A stretch of DNA of 64,000 bases, taken from JACKLD01 sp049297695 (GTDB taxonomy: Bacteria; Pseudomonadota; Alphaproteobacteria; UBA2136; UBA6156). The notes under the pieces are model-generated. The model was given only the letters and a program-made list of their open reading frames with translations, ran no database searches and had not been told where the DNA came from. The stretch lies in NCBI GenBank assembly GCA_049297695.1, contig JBAQUT010000036.1, positions 7,622 to 71,621 on the forward strand. Reading direction: 5' to 3'. Position 1 is the stretch's first letter; each line of letters starts with the position of its first letter. Position numbers and translations under genes: made by a program. This document shows positions 49,473-58,796 of the stretch, one piece after another.

Positions 49473-51626
49473 TTAACCTTTCCCCAAGCGGGCGGCGTTG
49501 GCAACCACCAGAATGCTGCTGGTGCTCATCAGCACGGCGGCCCAAATGGGGGTAATAAAGCCTGCCATAGCCAAAGGCACCGCCACCACGTTGTAAGCCA
49601 GCGAAACCCCCACGTTGCCCCGTACGCCGGTGCGGGCCGTGCAGGCCATGCGGAGGAGGAGGGGGAGGGCGGTGAGGGATTCGTTGTGGAGGATGATATC
49701 GGCCGAGAGTTTGGCCAAATCGGTGGCCTTGCCAAAGCTAACCCCCACAGGGGCCAAGGCAATGCTGGGGGCGTCGTTCAGGCCATCGCCCACCATCATC
49801 AGGTTGGGGCTGGTGGTGGCAAGGCGTGCCAGCATGGACTGTTTGGCGGCAGGTGTGGCGTGGCCCGTGGCGTGGGGGATTCCCACATGGGCGGCCATGG
49901 CGGCGGCGGCGGCGGGGGTATCGCCCGACAGCAGGTGGAGTGCCATGCCCATGGAAGTGAGGGTGGAGATGGTGGCGGCGGCTTCGGGGCGGAGGGTATC
50001 TTTCAGCACCAGCAGCACGGGTTTGGCGGTGCCGGTTTTGAGGTACAACGCGGCTTCTCCCACGGCCAGTGTGGGGGTGGTTGTAAGGCCGCAAAACGCG
50101 GCGCTGCCAAGGCGGACGGGTTGGCTTTGATAGGTGCCTTGCACGCCTTGGCCCACCACTTCGCGCGCGTGGGGCAAGGGTTTGGCGGCAGGGAGCGAGG
50201 CGGTAATCCCTTGGGCCAAGGGGTGGCGGCTGATAACGGCCAGACGCGCTGCCAAGGTCCGTTGGGCGGGGGTTCCGCCTCGCACAAGGTGTAGGCGGCC
50301 GGTGGTGAGGGTTCCGGTTTTATCCAGCACGATGGTACGGGTGTGGGCTAGTTTTTCCAGTGCTTCGCCGTTTTTTAAAATAATGCCACGCTTGAGAAGG
50401 TTCCCCACCACGGCCACTTGCACGGTGGGCACGGCCAAGGCCAAGGCGCAGGGGCAGGTGACAATCAGCACGGCGGCGGCGCGGAGCAGGCTTTCGTGCC
50501 AATTGAGCCCCACTAGCAACCAGCCTGCAAGGGTGAACAACGCCAGGGTGTGCACCACGGGGGCGTAGATGCGGGCAATTTTATCGGCGAGGCGCGTGTA
50601 ACGGTTTTTAACATGGGTGGCGGCTTCGGTCAGACGGGCCAGTTCGGCTAGCACGGTGGATTGCCCCACGGCGGTGGCACGCACGTGCAAGGTGGGGCCG
50701 GTGTTAACAAGCCCTGCCTGAACGGCATCGCCCACCGTGGCGGCGCGGGGCAGGCTTTCGCCCGTCAGCACGCTGGCATCCACCGTGCCGTGGCCGTGGG
50801 ATATGGTGCCATCCACCCCCAACCGTTCGCCGTGCCTCCACAGCACGGTGGCGCCCACGGGCACGGCGTTGGCTGCAAGGGTGTGCACCTTGCCTCCCTT
50901 GCCCAGCACGGCCACGGTGGTGTGTTGCAGGCCCATAAGGTGTGCGGCGGCGTTGTGGCTTTGGCCGCGCACGCGGGCCTCCAAGTATCTGCCCGCCAGC
51001 AAAAAGAACAGCAGCATGACGGCGCTTTCAAAATACGTTTCGCCGTGGCCCAGAATGGTATCGAACAAGCTGAGGCTGGTGGTAAGAATGAGGGCGATGC
51101 TGATGGGCACTTCCATGCTGGTACGCCCGTGGGAGAGGGCCTGCCACGCCGCCCGGAAATACGGTTGCCCAGCGTAGGCAATGGCGGGCAGGGTGATGAT
51201 GGCCGAAAACCATTGCAGCAACAGGCGTTGGGCGGTGGGCATGGGGCCGCTCCACAAAGCGACTGATAGCAACATGACGTTCATGCTGGCAAACCCTGCC
51301 ACGGCCAAGCAGCGGAGCAGCCAGCGCTCGTGGGTGGTGGTGGTGGCATCCAGCGTTTGGGGGGTGTAGGGGGTAAGGGAATATCCAGCCTTGGCGCTGG
51401 CGGAGGCGGCCTTCACCATAACGCTAAGCGGCCCCTGCCACGAAACCACAACGCGCTTGGTGGTAAGGTTGACGCGGGCCGAGGTGATGCCGGGGATGGC
51501 GCTTAATGCCCGTTCCACCCGACCCATGCAGGCGGCGCAATGGATGCCATCCACCAAAAACGCGGCGGACGATTGGCCGTTGGGTGCGGTGGTAACGTAA
51601 GGTTTGAGATCATGCACCGAGAGCAT
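49473..51626 (-). CDS. ccoI: Copper-transporting P-type ATPase CcoI/FixI
   Basis: Exports copper to the periplasm for cbb3 oxidase. 717 residues. The N-terminal heavy-metal domain has CAACMGRVERAL; CPCALALAVP in the metal-binding helix; phosphorylation site DKTGTLTTG; and GDGLNDAPS in the P-domain. FixI-type length and context. Between ccoH and ccoS. Confidence 0.94.
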   Translation of the reverse strand: MLSVHDLKPYVTTAPNGQSSAAFLVDGIHCAACMGRVERALSAIPGITSARVNLTTKRVVVSWQGPLSVMVKAASASAKAGYSLTPYTPQTLDATTTTHERWLLRCLAVAGFASMNVMLLSVALWSGPMPTAQRLLLQWFSAIITLPAIAYAGQPYFRAAWQALSHGRTSMEVPISIALILTTSLSLFDTILGHGETYFESAVMLLFFLLAGRYLEARVRGQSHNAAAHLMGLQHTTVAVLGKGGKVHTLAANAVPVGATVLWRHGERLGVDGTISHGHGTVDASVLTGESLPRAATVGDAVQAGLVNTGPTLHVRATAVGQSTVLAELARLTEAATHVKNRYTRLADKIARIYAPVVHTLALFTLAGWLLVGLNWHESLLRAAAVLIVTCPCALALAVPTVQVAVVGNLLKRGIILKNGEALEKLAHTRTIVLDKTGTLTTGRLHLVRGGTPAQRTLAARLAVISRHPLAQGITASLPAAKPLPHAREVVGQGVQGTYQSQPVRLGSAAFCGLTTTPTLAVGEAALYLKTGTAKPVLLVLKDTLRPEAAATISTLTSMGMALHLLSGDTPAAAAAMAAHVGIPHATGHATPAAKQSMLARLATTSPNLMMVGDGLNDAPSIALAPVGVSFGKATDLAKLSADIILHNESLTALPLLLRMACTARTGVRGNVGVSLAYNVVAVPLAMAGFITPIWAAVLMSTSSILVVANAARLGKG

Positions 51627-51627
51627 G

Positions 51628-52107
51628 TTACGGCACCATCACCCGTTCGGTGGCGTGGAAGGTGTTGGGGCCGTGCTGCACGGTAAGCGTAACATCCCAT
51701 GGGCCGCTGCGGGGCCATGGGGTGGCTACGGTGTAGGTGCCGGCGGTAGCTTCGGTGAGCGTGAAGGTTTGGGCGGGGGCATCGTTCAACGGGCGTTGTA
51801 CGGTGGCGGTAACGGTGGCGCCTGAAAGGGGGTTCGTTTGGGCATCGGCCAAGGTGTAGGTTAACGAAGCTGGAAAAGTGTGGGTGGCCCGCACCAAGGC
51901 CCAACCAAGGTGCTGCTGGGTGGCTTGGGCGGCAAGCTGGGTGTTGTAGGCCAAGCCGTCTTCATACGCTGTGGGGCTTACCACGCCACGGCTGCTGGTA
52001 ACGGCCAGATAGGCCATGAAGATATTCACCCCCAGCACCACGGCAAACACGGCCAGAAGCAGAAACAGTGTTTTGCGGGCCCAGAGGCGGTTGGTGTCGG
52101 ATGTCAT
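51628..52107 (-). CDS. ccoH: cbb3 assembly protein CcoH/FixH
   Basis: 159 residues with one helix (about 12-34) and a periplasmic beta-rich domain containing SSRGVVSPTAYEDGLAYN, the FixH start. Stabilises CcoI and cbb3 assembly. One base separates it from ccoI. Confidence 0.9.
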   Translation of the reverse strand: MTSDTNRLWARKTLFLLLAVFAVVLGVNIFMAYLAVTSSRGVVSPTAYEDGLAYNTQLAAQATQQHLGWALVRATHTFPASLTYTLADAQTNPLSGATVTATVQRPLNDAPAQTFTLTEATAGTYTVATPWPRSGPWDVTLTVQHGPNTFHATERVMVP

Positions 52108-52116
52108 GGGGTTACC

Positions 52117-53568
52117 TTACTCCCGTTCGGGTGCGATGAAAACCGTGGTGTAGGTTTCGGTGCCACCTGTGCCGCTTAAGGTGAAGGTAACCGGGGTGTG
52201 GCTTTGGGCAAACACCGTGGGCGAGACAGTGGCAAACACCGTAAACTCGGCCACTTTGCCGGGGTTGATGGTGAGAGAGAGGGCTCCGTTGGAATGAGGC
52301 TGAACATCTGCCGTGCGGAGGTGCAAAGGCAGCGTGCTGGTAAGGGTGTAAGTGGCGGGTTGCCATGTTTTGTTACCCACGCGCACGGTGTAGGTGTTGC
52401 GGATGTCGTGGTTGGAGAGATTCACAAACAACGGGTTGCGCTGGTGCAGCATGGAGAGGGTAACCAACGGACGGTGCGTAAGGCTGTACAGCATGGTAAC
52501 GCTGACAACGGCCATGATGCTGGCATATATGACGGTGCGGGGGCGCACAAACCGGCCTGCCTTCCACGTGCCCCACCAGCCGATGTTGGCGGGGATGGTG
52601 TTGTTGAGGGTGTTGTAACGGATGAGCCCTGCCGGTTTGCCCAGCTTGGTCATAACCGTGGCGCAGGCGTCCACGCACAGGCCGCAATTGATGCAGCGGT
52701 ATTGCTGGCCGTCGCGGATGTCGATACCCGTGGGGCATACGGCAATGCAGCGCCCGCAATCCACGCAATCGCCATGGCTGGCGCCTTTGCCACGGGGTTC
52801 GCCGCGTTGGGAATCATACGTGACCAACATGCTCTCTTCATCAAACATGGCGCCTTGGAAACGGGCGTAGGGGCACATGTAGGTGCACACTTGTTCCCGC
52901 GCAAAGCCAGCCATGACGTACGTGCTGAAGGTGAGGAACACCATCCAGAACGTGGGGATGAAATCAAACTGCCCGTGCAGCATGTTGCTCCACAGCGTGG
53001 GGGCATCGTGGAAGTAAAACACCCAGGCCCCGCCCGTGGCGAGGCCGATGAGAATCCATGACACATGCTTGGCGGATTTGCGCCAGAGTTTATTGAAACT
53101 CCATGGTGCGTTGTTGAGCTTCACTTGGGCGTTGCGGTCGCCTTCAAAAAAACGCTCAACATGGAGGAATAAATCAGTCCACACCGTTTGCGGGCAAGCA
53201 TAGCCGCACCATACGCGGCCAAACAGGGTGGTGGCGAAAAACAGGCCAAGGGCGCCCAGCAGTAAAAGGCCGGTAAAGTAAAACACTTCTTGGGGCCAAA
53301 CCTCGATGAAGAAAAAGTAAAACTTCCGTTCCATTACATCCACCAAAATAGCTTGGTTGGGGGCGCCAACGCCGCGCTCCCAGCGTACCCAGGGCATGAG
53401 GTAGTAAATGCCCAACAACAGGGCCATCACGGCCCATTTGGTGCGGCGGAAGGTGCCATCCACCTTGGCGGGATAGATGGATTTACGGGCTTCAAACAGC
53501 CCCATCAACCCTACCTTGTCGGTATCCACGGGGGGTGGGGCTTCGGGGAGGATTTCAATATGGGGCAC
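52117..53568 (-). CDS. ccoG: Cytochrome c oxidase accessory protein CcoG/FixG
   Basis: 483 residues; membrane ferredoxin that reduces copper for CcoN. About five helices, then two 4Fe-4S motifs: CVDCGRCIAVCPTGIDIR and CINCGLCVDACATVM; a C-terminal immunoglobulin-like domain (after about 350) ends the protein. Between ccoP and ccoH. Confidence 0.94.
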   Translation of the reverse strand: MPHIEILPEAPPPVDTDKVGLMGLFEARKSIYPAKVDGTFRRTKWAVMALLLGIYYLMPWVRWERGVGAPNQAILVDVMERKFYFFFIEVWPQEVFYFTGLLLLGALGLFFATTLFGRVWCGYACPQTVWTDLFLHVERFFEGDRNAQVKLNNAPWSFNKLWRKSAKHVSWILIGLATGGAWVFYFHDAPTLWSNMLHGQFDFIPTFWMVFLTFSTYVMAGFAREQVCTYMCPYARFQGAMFDEESMLVTYDSQRGEPRGKGASHGDCVDCGRCIAVCPTGIDIRDGQQYRCINCGLCVDACATVMTKLGKPAGLIRYNTLNNTIPANIGWWGTWKAGRFVRPRTVIYASIMAVVSVTMLYSLTHRPLVTLSMLHQRNPLFVNLSNHDIRNTYTVRVGNKTWQPATYTLTSTLPLHLRTADVQPHSNGALSLTINPGKVAEFTVFATVSPTVFAQSHTPVTFTLSGTGGTETYTTVFIAPERE

Positions 53569-53586
53569 GGGCGTTGCTTGCGGTGG

Positions 53587-54537
53587 TTACTGGGCCGTAG
53601 GCTCGGTAGGGGATGGAACGGTTGCAGAGGCATCCACAACCATGGGGGCTGCAACAGCTTCGGCTTCGCCACCACCCAAACCGTGCACGTACACGGCCAG
53701 TTTTTTGATGTCGGTGGGGGTGAGTTTTGGGCCCCAGGCAGGCATCACGCCGGCACGGCCGTTGGCAATCACATCCATACGGTCGGCTGTGGTGTTTCCG
53801 TACTGCCAGATGGCGTTGTTGAGGGGCGGGGCACCCATGTCGCGGTTGCCTTCGCCATTGTTCCCGTGGCAGCTGGTGCAGTTTTCGGCAAACACCGTGG
53901 CACCGCGTTGGGTGGATTCGTTGGCGGCATAGCCGTACGCCAAGGTGGCAAGGTAGTTGGCGACGTCTTGGATTTGGTCGTGCGTGAGAACCTCGTCTTT
54001 TCCAAACGCCAACATGTTGCCGGGGTTGCGGGCTTCGGCATCGGTGGTGTTGCGCACGCCGTGGGTGATGGTGAAGGCAATGGCGGAGAGGCTGCCACCG
54101 TGGATCCATTCGTCATCCAACAGGTTGGGGTAACCTTTGACGCCCGCACCGCCGCTGCCGTGACATTGGCTGCAATGCATGGCAAACAAAGCCTTACCTG
54201 CGGCGGTGGCGTAGGTATTAAGGTTGGGGTCTTTTTGGATATCCAACACGTCGGTTTGGGCGATGCTGGCATCCAACCCCGCTTTGCCTTCTTGGCCTGC
54301 GGCCAGTTCGGAGTTCAACATTTTGAGAGAAGTCCAGCCAGACGTGCCTTCTTTCCCACCGGGAATGGCTGGGTAGTAAATTACATAACCAATGGCAAAA
54401 ACGATGCACAGCATAAACACCCATACCCACCAGCGGGGAAGGGGGTTGTTGTACTCTTGGATGCCATCCCAGCTATGGCCAGTTGTGGAGGCGTTGCCTT
54501 GTTTGTCTTTGGTTTGATTGTCGATCCGGCGGTTCAT
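53587..54537 (-). CDS. ccoP: cbb3 oxidase diheme subunit CcoP
   Basis: 316 residues. One N-terminal helix (about 33-50, WWVWVFMLCIVFAIGYVIYY), then two cytochrome c domains with CSQCH and CTSCH heme sites and their distal methionines (e.g. NPGNMLAFG, GVMPAWG). Takes electrons from soluble cytochrome c. The last residues are Ala/Val/Pro-rich. Confidence 0.95.
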   Translation of the reverse strand: MNRRIDNQTKDKQGNASTTGHSWDGIQEYNNPLPRWWVWVFMLCIVFAIGYVIYYPAIPGGKEGTSGWTSLKMLNSELAAGQEGKAGLDASIAQTDVLDIQKDPNLNTYATAAGKALFAMHCSQCHGSGGAGVKGYPNLLDDEWIHGGSLSAIAFTITHGVRNTTDAEARNPGNMLAFGKDEVLTHDQIQDVANYLATLAYGYAANESTQRGATVFAENCTSCHGNNGEGNRDMGAPPLNNAIWQYGNTTADRMDVIANGRAGVMPAWGPKLTPTDIKKLAVYVHGLGGGEAEAVAAPMVVDASATVPSPTEPTAQ

Positions 54538-54541
54538 GAGA

Positions 54542-54712
54542 TTAGTCCTTCAACATTTTACGGGCTTGGTCTTGGTAGTATGATTTGGCACCGGGGCGGT
54601 AGACCCACAGGGTAACGGCGATAAAAATACCACCAAAAATCACCAACCCGATGGCCGAACACACGGCCTTAACGGTGGCAAAGTCGTATCCGGCAAGCAG
54701 GGAGGCGATCAT
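54542..54712 (-). CDS. ccoQ: cbb3 oxidase small subunit CcoQ
   Basis: 56 residues: one membrane helix (AVCSAIGLVIFGGIFIAVTLWVY begins at about 16), then RPGAKSYYQDQARKML, typical of CcoQ. It overlaps the ccoO stop by one base and lies 5 nt before ccoP. Protects cbb3 under oxygen. Confidence 0.9.
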   Translation of the reverse strand: MIASLLAGYDFATVKAVCSAIGLVIFGGIFIAVTLWVYRPGAKSYYQDQARKMLKD

Positions 54713-55431
54713 CAGCGGGCCTCCGGTGTGTAGGTGGTAAAGTCGACCAACGTGCCCAGCATTTGCAGGTAGGCAATCAAGGCGTCCATTTCGGTCAGTT
54801 TGGCGGGGTTGCCATCAAACTCGGCCACCACGGCTTTGGGGTAACGGGCGGTCACGCCCTCGGCCACGCCGCTTTCATTCGCTTGGTCTTTCATATCTTG
54901 GGCGGCAAATTCAATCTGTTCATCCGTGTAGGGCACGCCCACCATGCGGAGGGTTTTCAGGTGGTCGGCAATGTTGGGGATGTCCAGCGCGTTGTCGGCC
55001 AAAAAGGCGTAGCGGGGCATCACGCTTTCGGGCACCACGGCGCGGGGGTTCATCATGTGCTCTGTGTGCCATGCGTTGCTGTAGCGGCCGCCCACGCGGG
55101 CCAAATCCGGCCCTGTGCGTTTGCTGCCCCATTGGAAGGGGTGGTCGTACATGCTTTCGGCCGCCAAGCTGTAATGGCCGTAGCGCTCCACTTCATCGCG
55201 GAAGGGGCGTATCATTTGGCTGTGGCAGGTGTAGCAGCCTTCGCGGATGTAAATGTTGCGGCCTGCCAGCTCTAGCGGGCTGTAGGGGCGCATGCCTTGA
55301 ACCTTTTCAATGGTGCTTTCCACCACGAACAGGGGCACAATTTCCACCAAGCCGCCAATGGCCACCGTGATGAGGCTCCCCACCAGCAACAGCAGGGCGT
55401 TTTTCTCAAAAAATTTATGGAGTTTGAGCAT
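54712..55431 (-). CDS. ccoO: cbb3 oxidase monoheme subunit CcoO
   Basis: 239 residues; one N-terminal helix (about 13-33), heme site CYTCHSQMIRPF, and a large c-type domain with the distal Met in ESVMPRYAFL. Second gene of the operon, 11 nt after ccoN. Confidence 0.95.
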   Translation of the reverse strand: MLKLHKFFEKNALLLLVGSLITVAIGGLVEIVPLFVVESTIEKVQGMRPYSPLELAGRNIYIREGCYTCHSQMIRPFRDEVERYGHYSLAAESMYDHPFQWGSKRTGPDLARVGGRYSNAWHTEHMMNPRAVVPESVMPRYAFLADNALDIPNIADHLKTLRMVGVPYTDEQIEFAAQDMKDQANESGVAEGVTARYPKAVVAEFDGNPAKLTEMDALIAYLQMLGTLVDFTTYTPEAR

Positions 55432-55442
55432 GGTGTTTCTCC

Positions 55443-56948
55443 TTATACCTTGGCGGTTTTCATAAAGTCGGGCACGGCGGTGGTGGGAGGCGTGGCCCGG
55501 GGGCTACCCACGGGGCGTTCCTTCCGCACGTTGCCTCGGATGGTTTGGTACACGTTCCATACCATGAAGAAGGTGCCGAGCAGGAACACAAACCCGCCCA
55601 AGGCCCGTATCAGGTAGTACGGGTGCATTTGTTCCACCGTTTCGGCAAAGCTGTAGGTAAGGAAGCCGTACTCGTTGTACGCCCGCCACATAAGCCCTTG
55701 CATGATGCCTGACACCCACATGGCGCAGATGTACAGGATGATGCCGATGGTGCTGGTCCAGAAATGCCAGTTGATCAGCTGGTACGAGTACATGCGTTCG
55801 CGCTTCCACAGCACGGGTACAAGGTAATAAATGCAGCTGAAGCTAATGAGCGCCACCCAGCCCAAGGCACCGCTGTGCACGTGGCCGATGGTCCAATCGG
55901 TGTAGTGGCTAAGCCCGTTGACGCTTTTGATGCTCATCATGGGGCCTTCAAAGGTGCTCATGCCGTAGAACGAGAGAGACGTAATCATCAGGCGGAGCAC
56001 GGGGTCGTACCGTAGGCGTTCCCACGCGCCGGAAAGGGTCATGATGCCGTTGATCATCCCGCCCCAGCTGGGCATCCACAGCATGATGCTGAACACCATG
56101 CCGAGGGTTTGAGCCCAATCCGGCAAGGCCGTGTAGTGCAAGTGGTGGGGGCCGGCCCAGATGTACAAAAAGATAAGTGCCCAAAAGTGGATGATGGACA
56201 GGCGGTAGCTGTAAACCGGCTTGCCGATATGCTTGGGCACAAAGTAGTACATCATGGCCAAAAATCCAGCGGTGAGGAAAAAGCCCACGGCATTGTGGCC
56301 GTACCACCATTGGATGAGGGCATCCTGCACACCCGCATATGCCCCGTAGCTTTTGGCGCCGAGGAAACCGACGGGAACAGCCGCGTTGTTCACCAAGTGC
56401 AGCATGGCCACGGTAACAATGAAAGCCAGATAAAACCAGTTGGCCACGTAAATATGGGGCTCTTGGCGTTTGAGCAACGTGCCGAGGAATACCAGCAAGT
56501 AGGCTACCCACACCACGGTGAGCCATAAATCGACATACCATTCGGGCTCGGCATATTCCCGTCCTTGGGTAACGCCTAAAATGTAGCCAGTTGCGGCGAG
56601 TAAGATGAACACTTGGTAACCAATCATCACAAACCATGGCAGCCAAGGGTCTCCAAACAACCGCGCGCGGCAGGTACGCTGCACCACGTAAAAGCTGGTA
56701 GCCAGCAAGGTTGTACCGCCAAAGGCAAACACCACGCCGCTGGTGTGCAGGGGGCGCAGGCGGCCAAAGCTTACATATTCTTGCAGCCATGTAGGCAAAA
56801 AGGTGAGCATGTCGGGGTAGGCCAGTTGCAGGGCAATCAGCAACCCTACGGTCATCCCCACAATAGCCCAAAACAAGGCCATAACCGAGCCGAATTTCAC
56901 AATATCTTCGTTGTACAATGGGTGGGGGGCGTTGGCGGGGGTAGCCAT
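55443..56948 (-). CDS. ccoN: cbb3 oxidase catalytic subunit CcoN
   Basis: 501 residues with 12 helices. Heme and CuB ligands are in RPLHTSGVVFAF, WWYGHNAVGFF, AGPHHLHYT and DWTIGHVHSGALG; the cross-linked Tyr is in SIIHFWALIFLYIWAGP region context of C-type oxidases. High-affinity oxygen reduction in low oxygen. First gene of the ccoNOQP-GHIS-regulator operon, with an FNR box about 60 nt upstream. Confidence 0.96.
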   Translation of the reverse strand: MATPANAPHPLYNEDIVKFGSVMALFWAIVGMTVGLLIALQLAYPDMLTFLPTWLQEYVSFGRLRPLHTSGVVFAFGGTTLLATSFYVVQRTCRARLFGDPWLPWFVMIGYQVFILLAATGYILGVTQGREYAEPEWYVDLWLTVVWVAYLLVFLGTLLKRQEPHIYVANWFYLAFIVTVAMLHLVNNAAVPVGFLGAKSYGAYAGVQDALIQWWYGHNAVGFFLTAGFLAMMYYFVPKHIGKPVYSYRLSIIHFWALIFLYIWAGPHHLHYTALPDWAQTLGMVFSIMLWMPSWGGMINGIMTLSGAWERLRYDPVLRLMITSLSFYGMSTFEGPMMSIKSVNGLSHYTDWTIGHVHSGALGWVALISFSCIYYLVPVLWKRERMYSYQLINWHFWTSTIGIILYICAMWVSGIMQGLMWRAYNEYGFLTYSFAETVEQMHPYYLIRALGGFVFLLGTFFMVWNVYQTIRGNVRKERPVGSPRATPPTTAVPDFMKTAKV

Positions 56949-57008
56949 GGGCGGTCTCCTTCAATCATTCTTACACGTACCTGATACGCCGAGTTTAGAG
57001 GGGTTGGA

Positions 57009-57022
57009 TTGATGTATGTCAA
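57009..57022. promoter_or_regulatory. FNR-type site for ccoN
   Basis: TTGATGTATGTCAA, one mismatch from the consensus, centred 67 nt upstream of the ccoN ATG on the minus strand. Confidence 0.7.
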
Positions 57023-57090
57023 GAGTGCTAAGGTTGGTGTCATATCTCTGTGGTGTTTGGGGTACACCCCAGAGTTGTAACGTGGAAGAC

Positions 57091-57104
57091 TTGATGTGGA
57101 TCAA
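57091..57104. promoter_or_regulatory. FNR box for the aerotaxis pair
   Basis: TTGATGTGGATCAA, perfect consensus, centred about 42 nt before the PAS gene ATG and 150 nt from ccoN; in the divergent intergenic region. Confidence 0.75.
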
Positions 57105-57139
57105 GTGCGAAATTAACATACCTCTGGCAAGTTACCCGC

Positions 57140-57706
57140 ATGAGACAACAACAACGCCTCATCATGAACCGGAAAGCCGATGTAACCCTGACCGGGGTGG
57201 AACGCATGTTCGGGAAGGATGAGATTATCGTCACCAAGACCGATTTAAAAGGGCATATCACCTACGCCAACCGGTTGTTTTGCCAGTTGGCGGGGTATTC
57301 CGAGCAACAGTTGATAGGCGCACCCCACTGCGTGATACGCCACCCCAACATGCCCAAGTGCGTGTTTAAGTTGTTATGGGATACGGTGGAGGCGGGGAAA
57401 GAGATTTTTGCCTATGTGGTCAACCGTTCAGCCAATGGGGACCATTATTGGGTGTTGGCGCATGTAACGCCTTCGTACGATGCTAGTGGGCGGATTGACG
57501 GTTATCACTCCAACCGCCGCGTGCCAGATGCCACCGTGGTGCGGAACGTGATTATGCCGTTGTACAAAAAACTGTTGGACGAAGAAGCAAAACACGAAAA
57601 CCCCAAAGAGGCCATGGCCGCCAGCACGCGGCTGCTGCACAAGGTTTTGGATGAACAAGGAAAACGCTATGACGAACTTATCTTCTCTCTCCTCCGCGCG
57701 GCTTAG
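57140..57706 (+). CDS. PAS-domain protein, aerotaxis sensor half
   Basis: 188 residues. A PAS domain (about 28-130) resembles the N-terminal sensor of Aer: EIIVTKTDLKGHITYANRLFCQLAGYSEQQLIGAPHCVIRHPNMPKCVFKLLWDTVEAGKEIF contains the FAD-binding style RHPNMP and W. A helical tail follows. It has no membrane segment. It overlaps the next gene by 38 nt in another frame, so sensor and transducer are separate chains. Confidence 0.85.
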   Translation: MRQQQRLIMNRKADVTLTGVERMFGKDEIIVTKTDLKGHITYANRLFCQLAGYSEQQLIGAPHCVIRHPNMPKCVFKLLWDTVEAGKEIFAYVVNRSANGDHYWVLAHVTPSYDASGRIDGYHSNRRVPDATVVRNVIMPLYKKLLDEEAKHENPKEAMAASTRLLHKVLDEQGKRYDELIFSLLRAA

Positions 57707-58793
57707 TGTGGCCGTTATGATGGCTATGGCGTTAGGAGCCTTGGTGGCCGCGTGGTGGGGCAGCATGCTGGTTGCCGCCATGTTGATGGGCCTGATGGCT
57801 TTAGCAGGCACTGCGGCGTGGGTGTTTATGGGCCGGGTTTCGGCTGCCGTAACCCACACCACCCAGGTGTGCATGGCTTTAAAAAACGGCCAGTTTGACA
57901 AACGCATTTTGAACATTACCGAACGGGGAGATGTGGGCGACCTGATGTGGGCTATTAACGACATGACCGACCACGTAGACGCCTTTGTGCGCGAGGCTTC
58001 CGCAGCCATGGATTATGTGGCGCGAAACCAATATTTCCGCCGTATTTTGCCCAACGGCATGAAAGGCGCCTTGGGCCACGGGGCCACGGTGATTAACCGT
58101 GCCGCCGATGAGGTTGCCGCCAAGATAGATAGCTTTGCCAACATTGCGGCCTCGCTGGAAGCCTCGTTGCAAGACGTGACCAAAGAAGTGATTGAAACGG
58201 TGGAAACCTTGAAGCATGCCGCCCTGGCCATGGAAGGGAACGTGAACCAAACCAACCACGAGACGGATTCCATGGTGGAGGTATCGGGCCTGGCGCAAGA
58301 CAAAGTGCGCCAAACGGTGGAAACCGCCGAGACGATTAACAACGTGATTGGCATCATCCACAAAATTGCCAGCCAAACCAACCTGCTGGCCCTGAATGCT
58401 ACCATTGAGGCCGCCCGTGCGGGCAAGGTGGGGCAGGGGTTTGCCGTAGTGGCGGGCGAGGTGAAAACCCTCTCCGACCAAACCGCCAAATCCACGCTGG
58501 AAATTACCGAGCAAGTGCACACCTTGCAGCAGGCATCGGATGATATTTCCACGGTATTTTTTGGAAAAACCAACAAAACGGGGGGCGAAAGTTCGGCACA
58601 GCAAGATGCTGCCAATGCCCGTACCATTGTGGCGTTGATTGGCAACATCAAGGCCAATATGGATAACATCCGTGCCTCTTCGCAGCAGGTGATGGCCAGC
58701 ACCGATGTGCTCTCCACCCGTTCCACCGCCCATATTCAGGGGTTGATGAATGAGATGAACGGCTTTATGGGCGCCTTGCGGAAGATAACCTAA
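57669..58793 (+). CDS. Methyl-accepting chemotaxis protein, aerotaxis transducer half
   Basis: 374 residues from MTNLSSLSS (AAGGA 9 nt upstream). Two adjacent helices (about 11-58) with almost no periplasmic loop, as in Aer; then a HAMP-like linker and the signalling domain with the hairpin tip IASQTNLLALNATIEAARAGKVGQGFAVVAGEVKTLSDQTAKST. No C-terminal receptor-modification tail is seen. Pairs with the PAS protein to report redox state to CheA/W. Likely FNR-controlled. Confidence 0.88.
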   Translation: MTNLSSLSSARLSVAVMMAMALGALVAAWWGSMLVAAMLMGLMALAGTAAWVFMGRVSAAVTHTTQVCMALKNGQFDKRILNITERGDVGDLMWAINDMTDHVDAFVREASAAMDYVARNQYFRRILPNGMKGALGHGATVINRAADEVAAKIDSFANIAASLEASLQDVTKEVIETVETLKHAALAMEGNVNQTNHETDSMVEVSGLAQDKVRQTVETAETINNVIGIIHKIASQTNLLALNATIEAARAGKVGQGFAVVAGEVKTLSDQTAKSTLEITEQVHTLQQASDDISTVFFGKTNKTGGESSAQQDAANARTIVALIGNIKANMDNIRASSQQVMASTDVLSTRSTAHIQGLMNEMNGFMGALRKIT

Positions 58794-58796
58794 AAG

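Noticed and set aside
53290..54615. Plus-strand open frame of 441 codons
   Set aside because: Antisense to ccoG and ccoP, whose heme and Fe-S motifs are certain.
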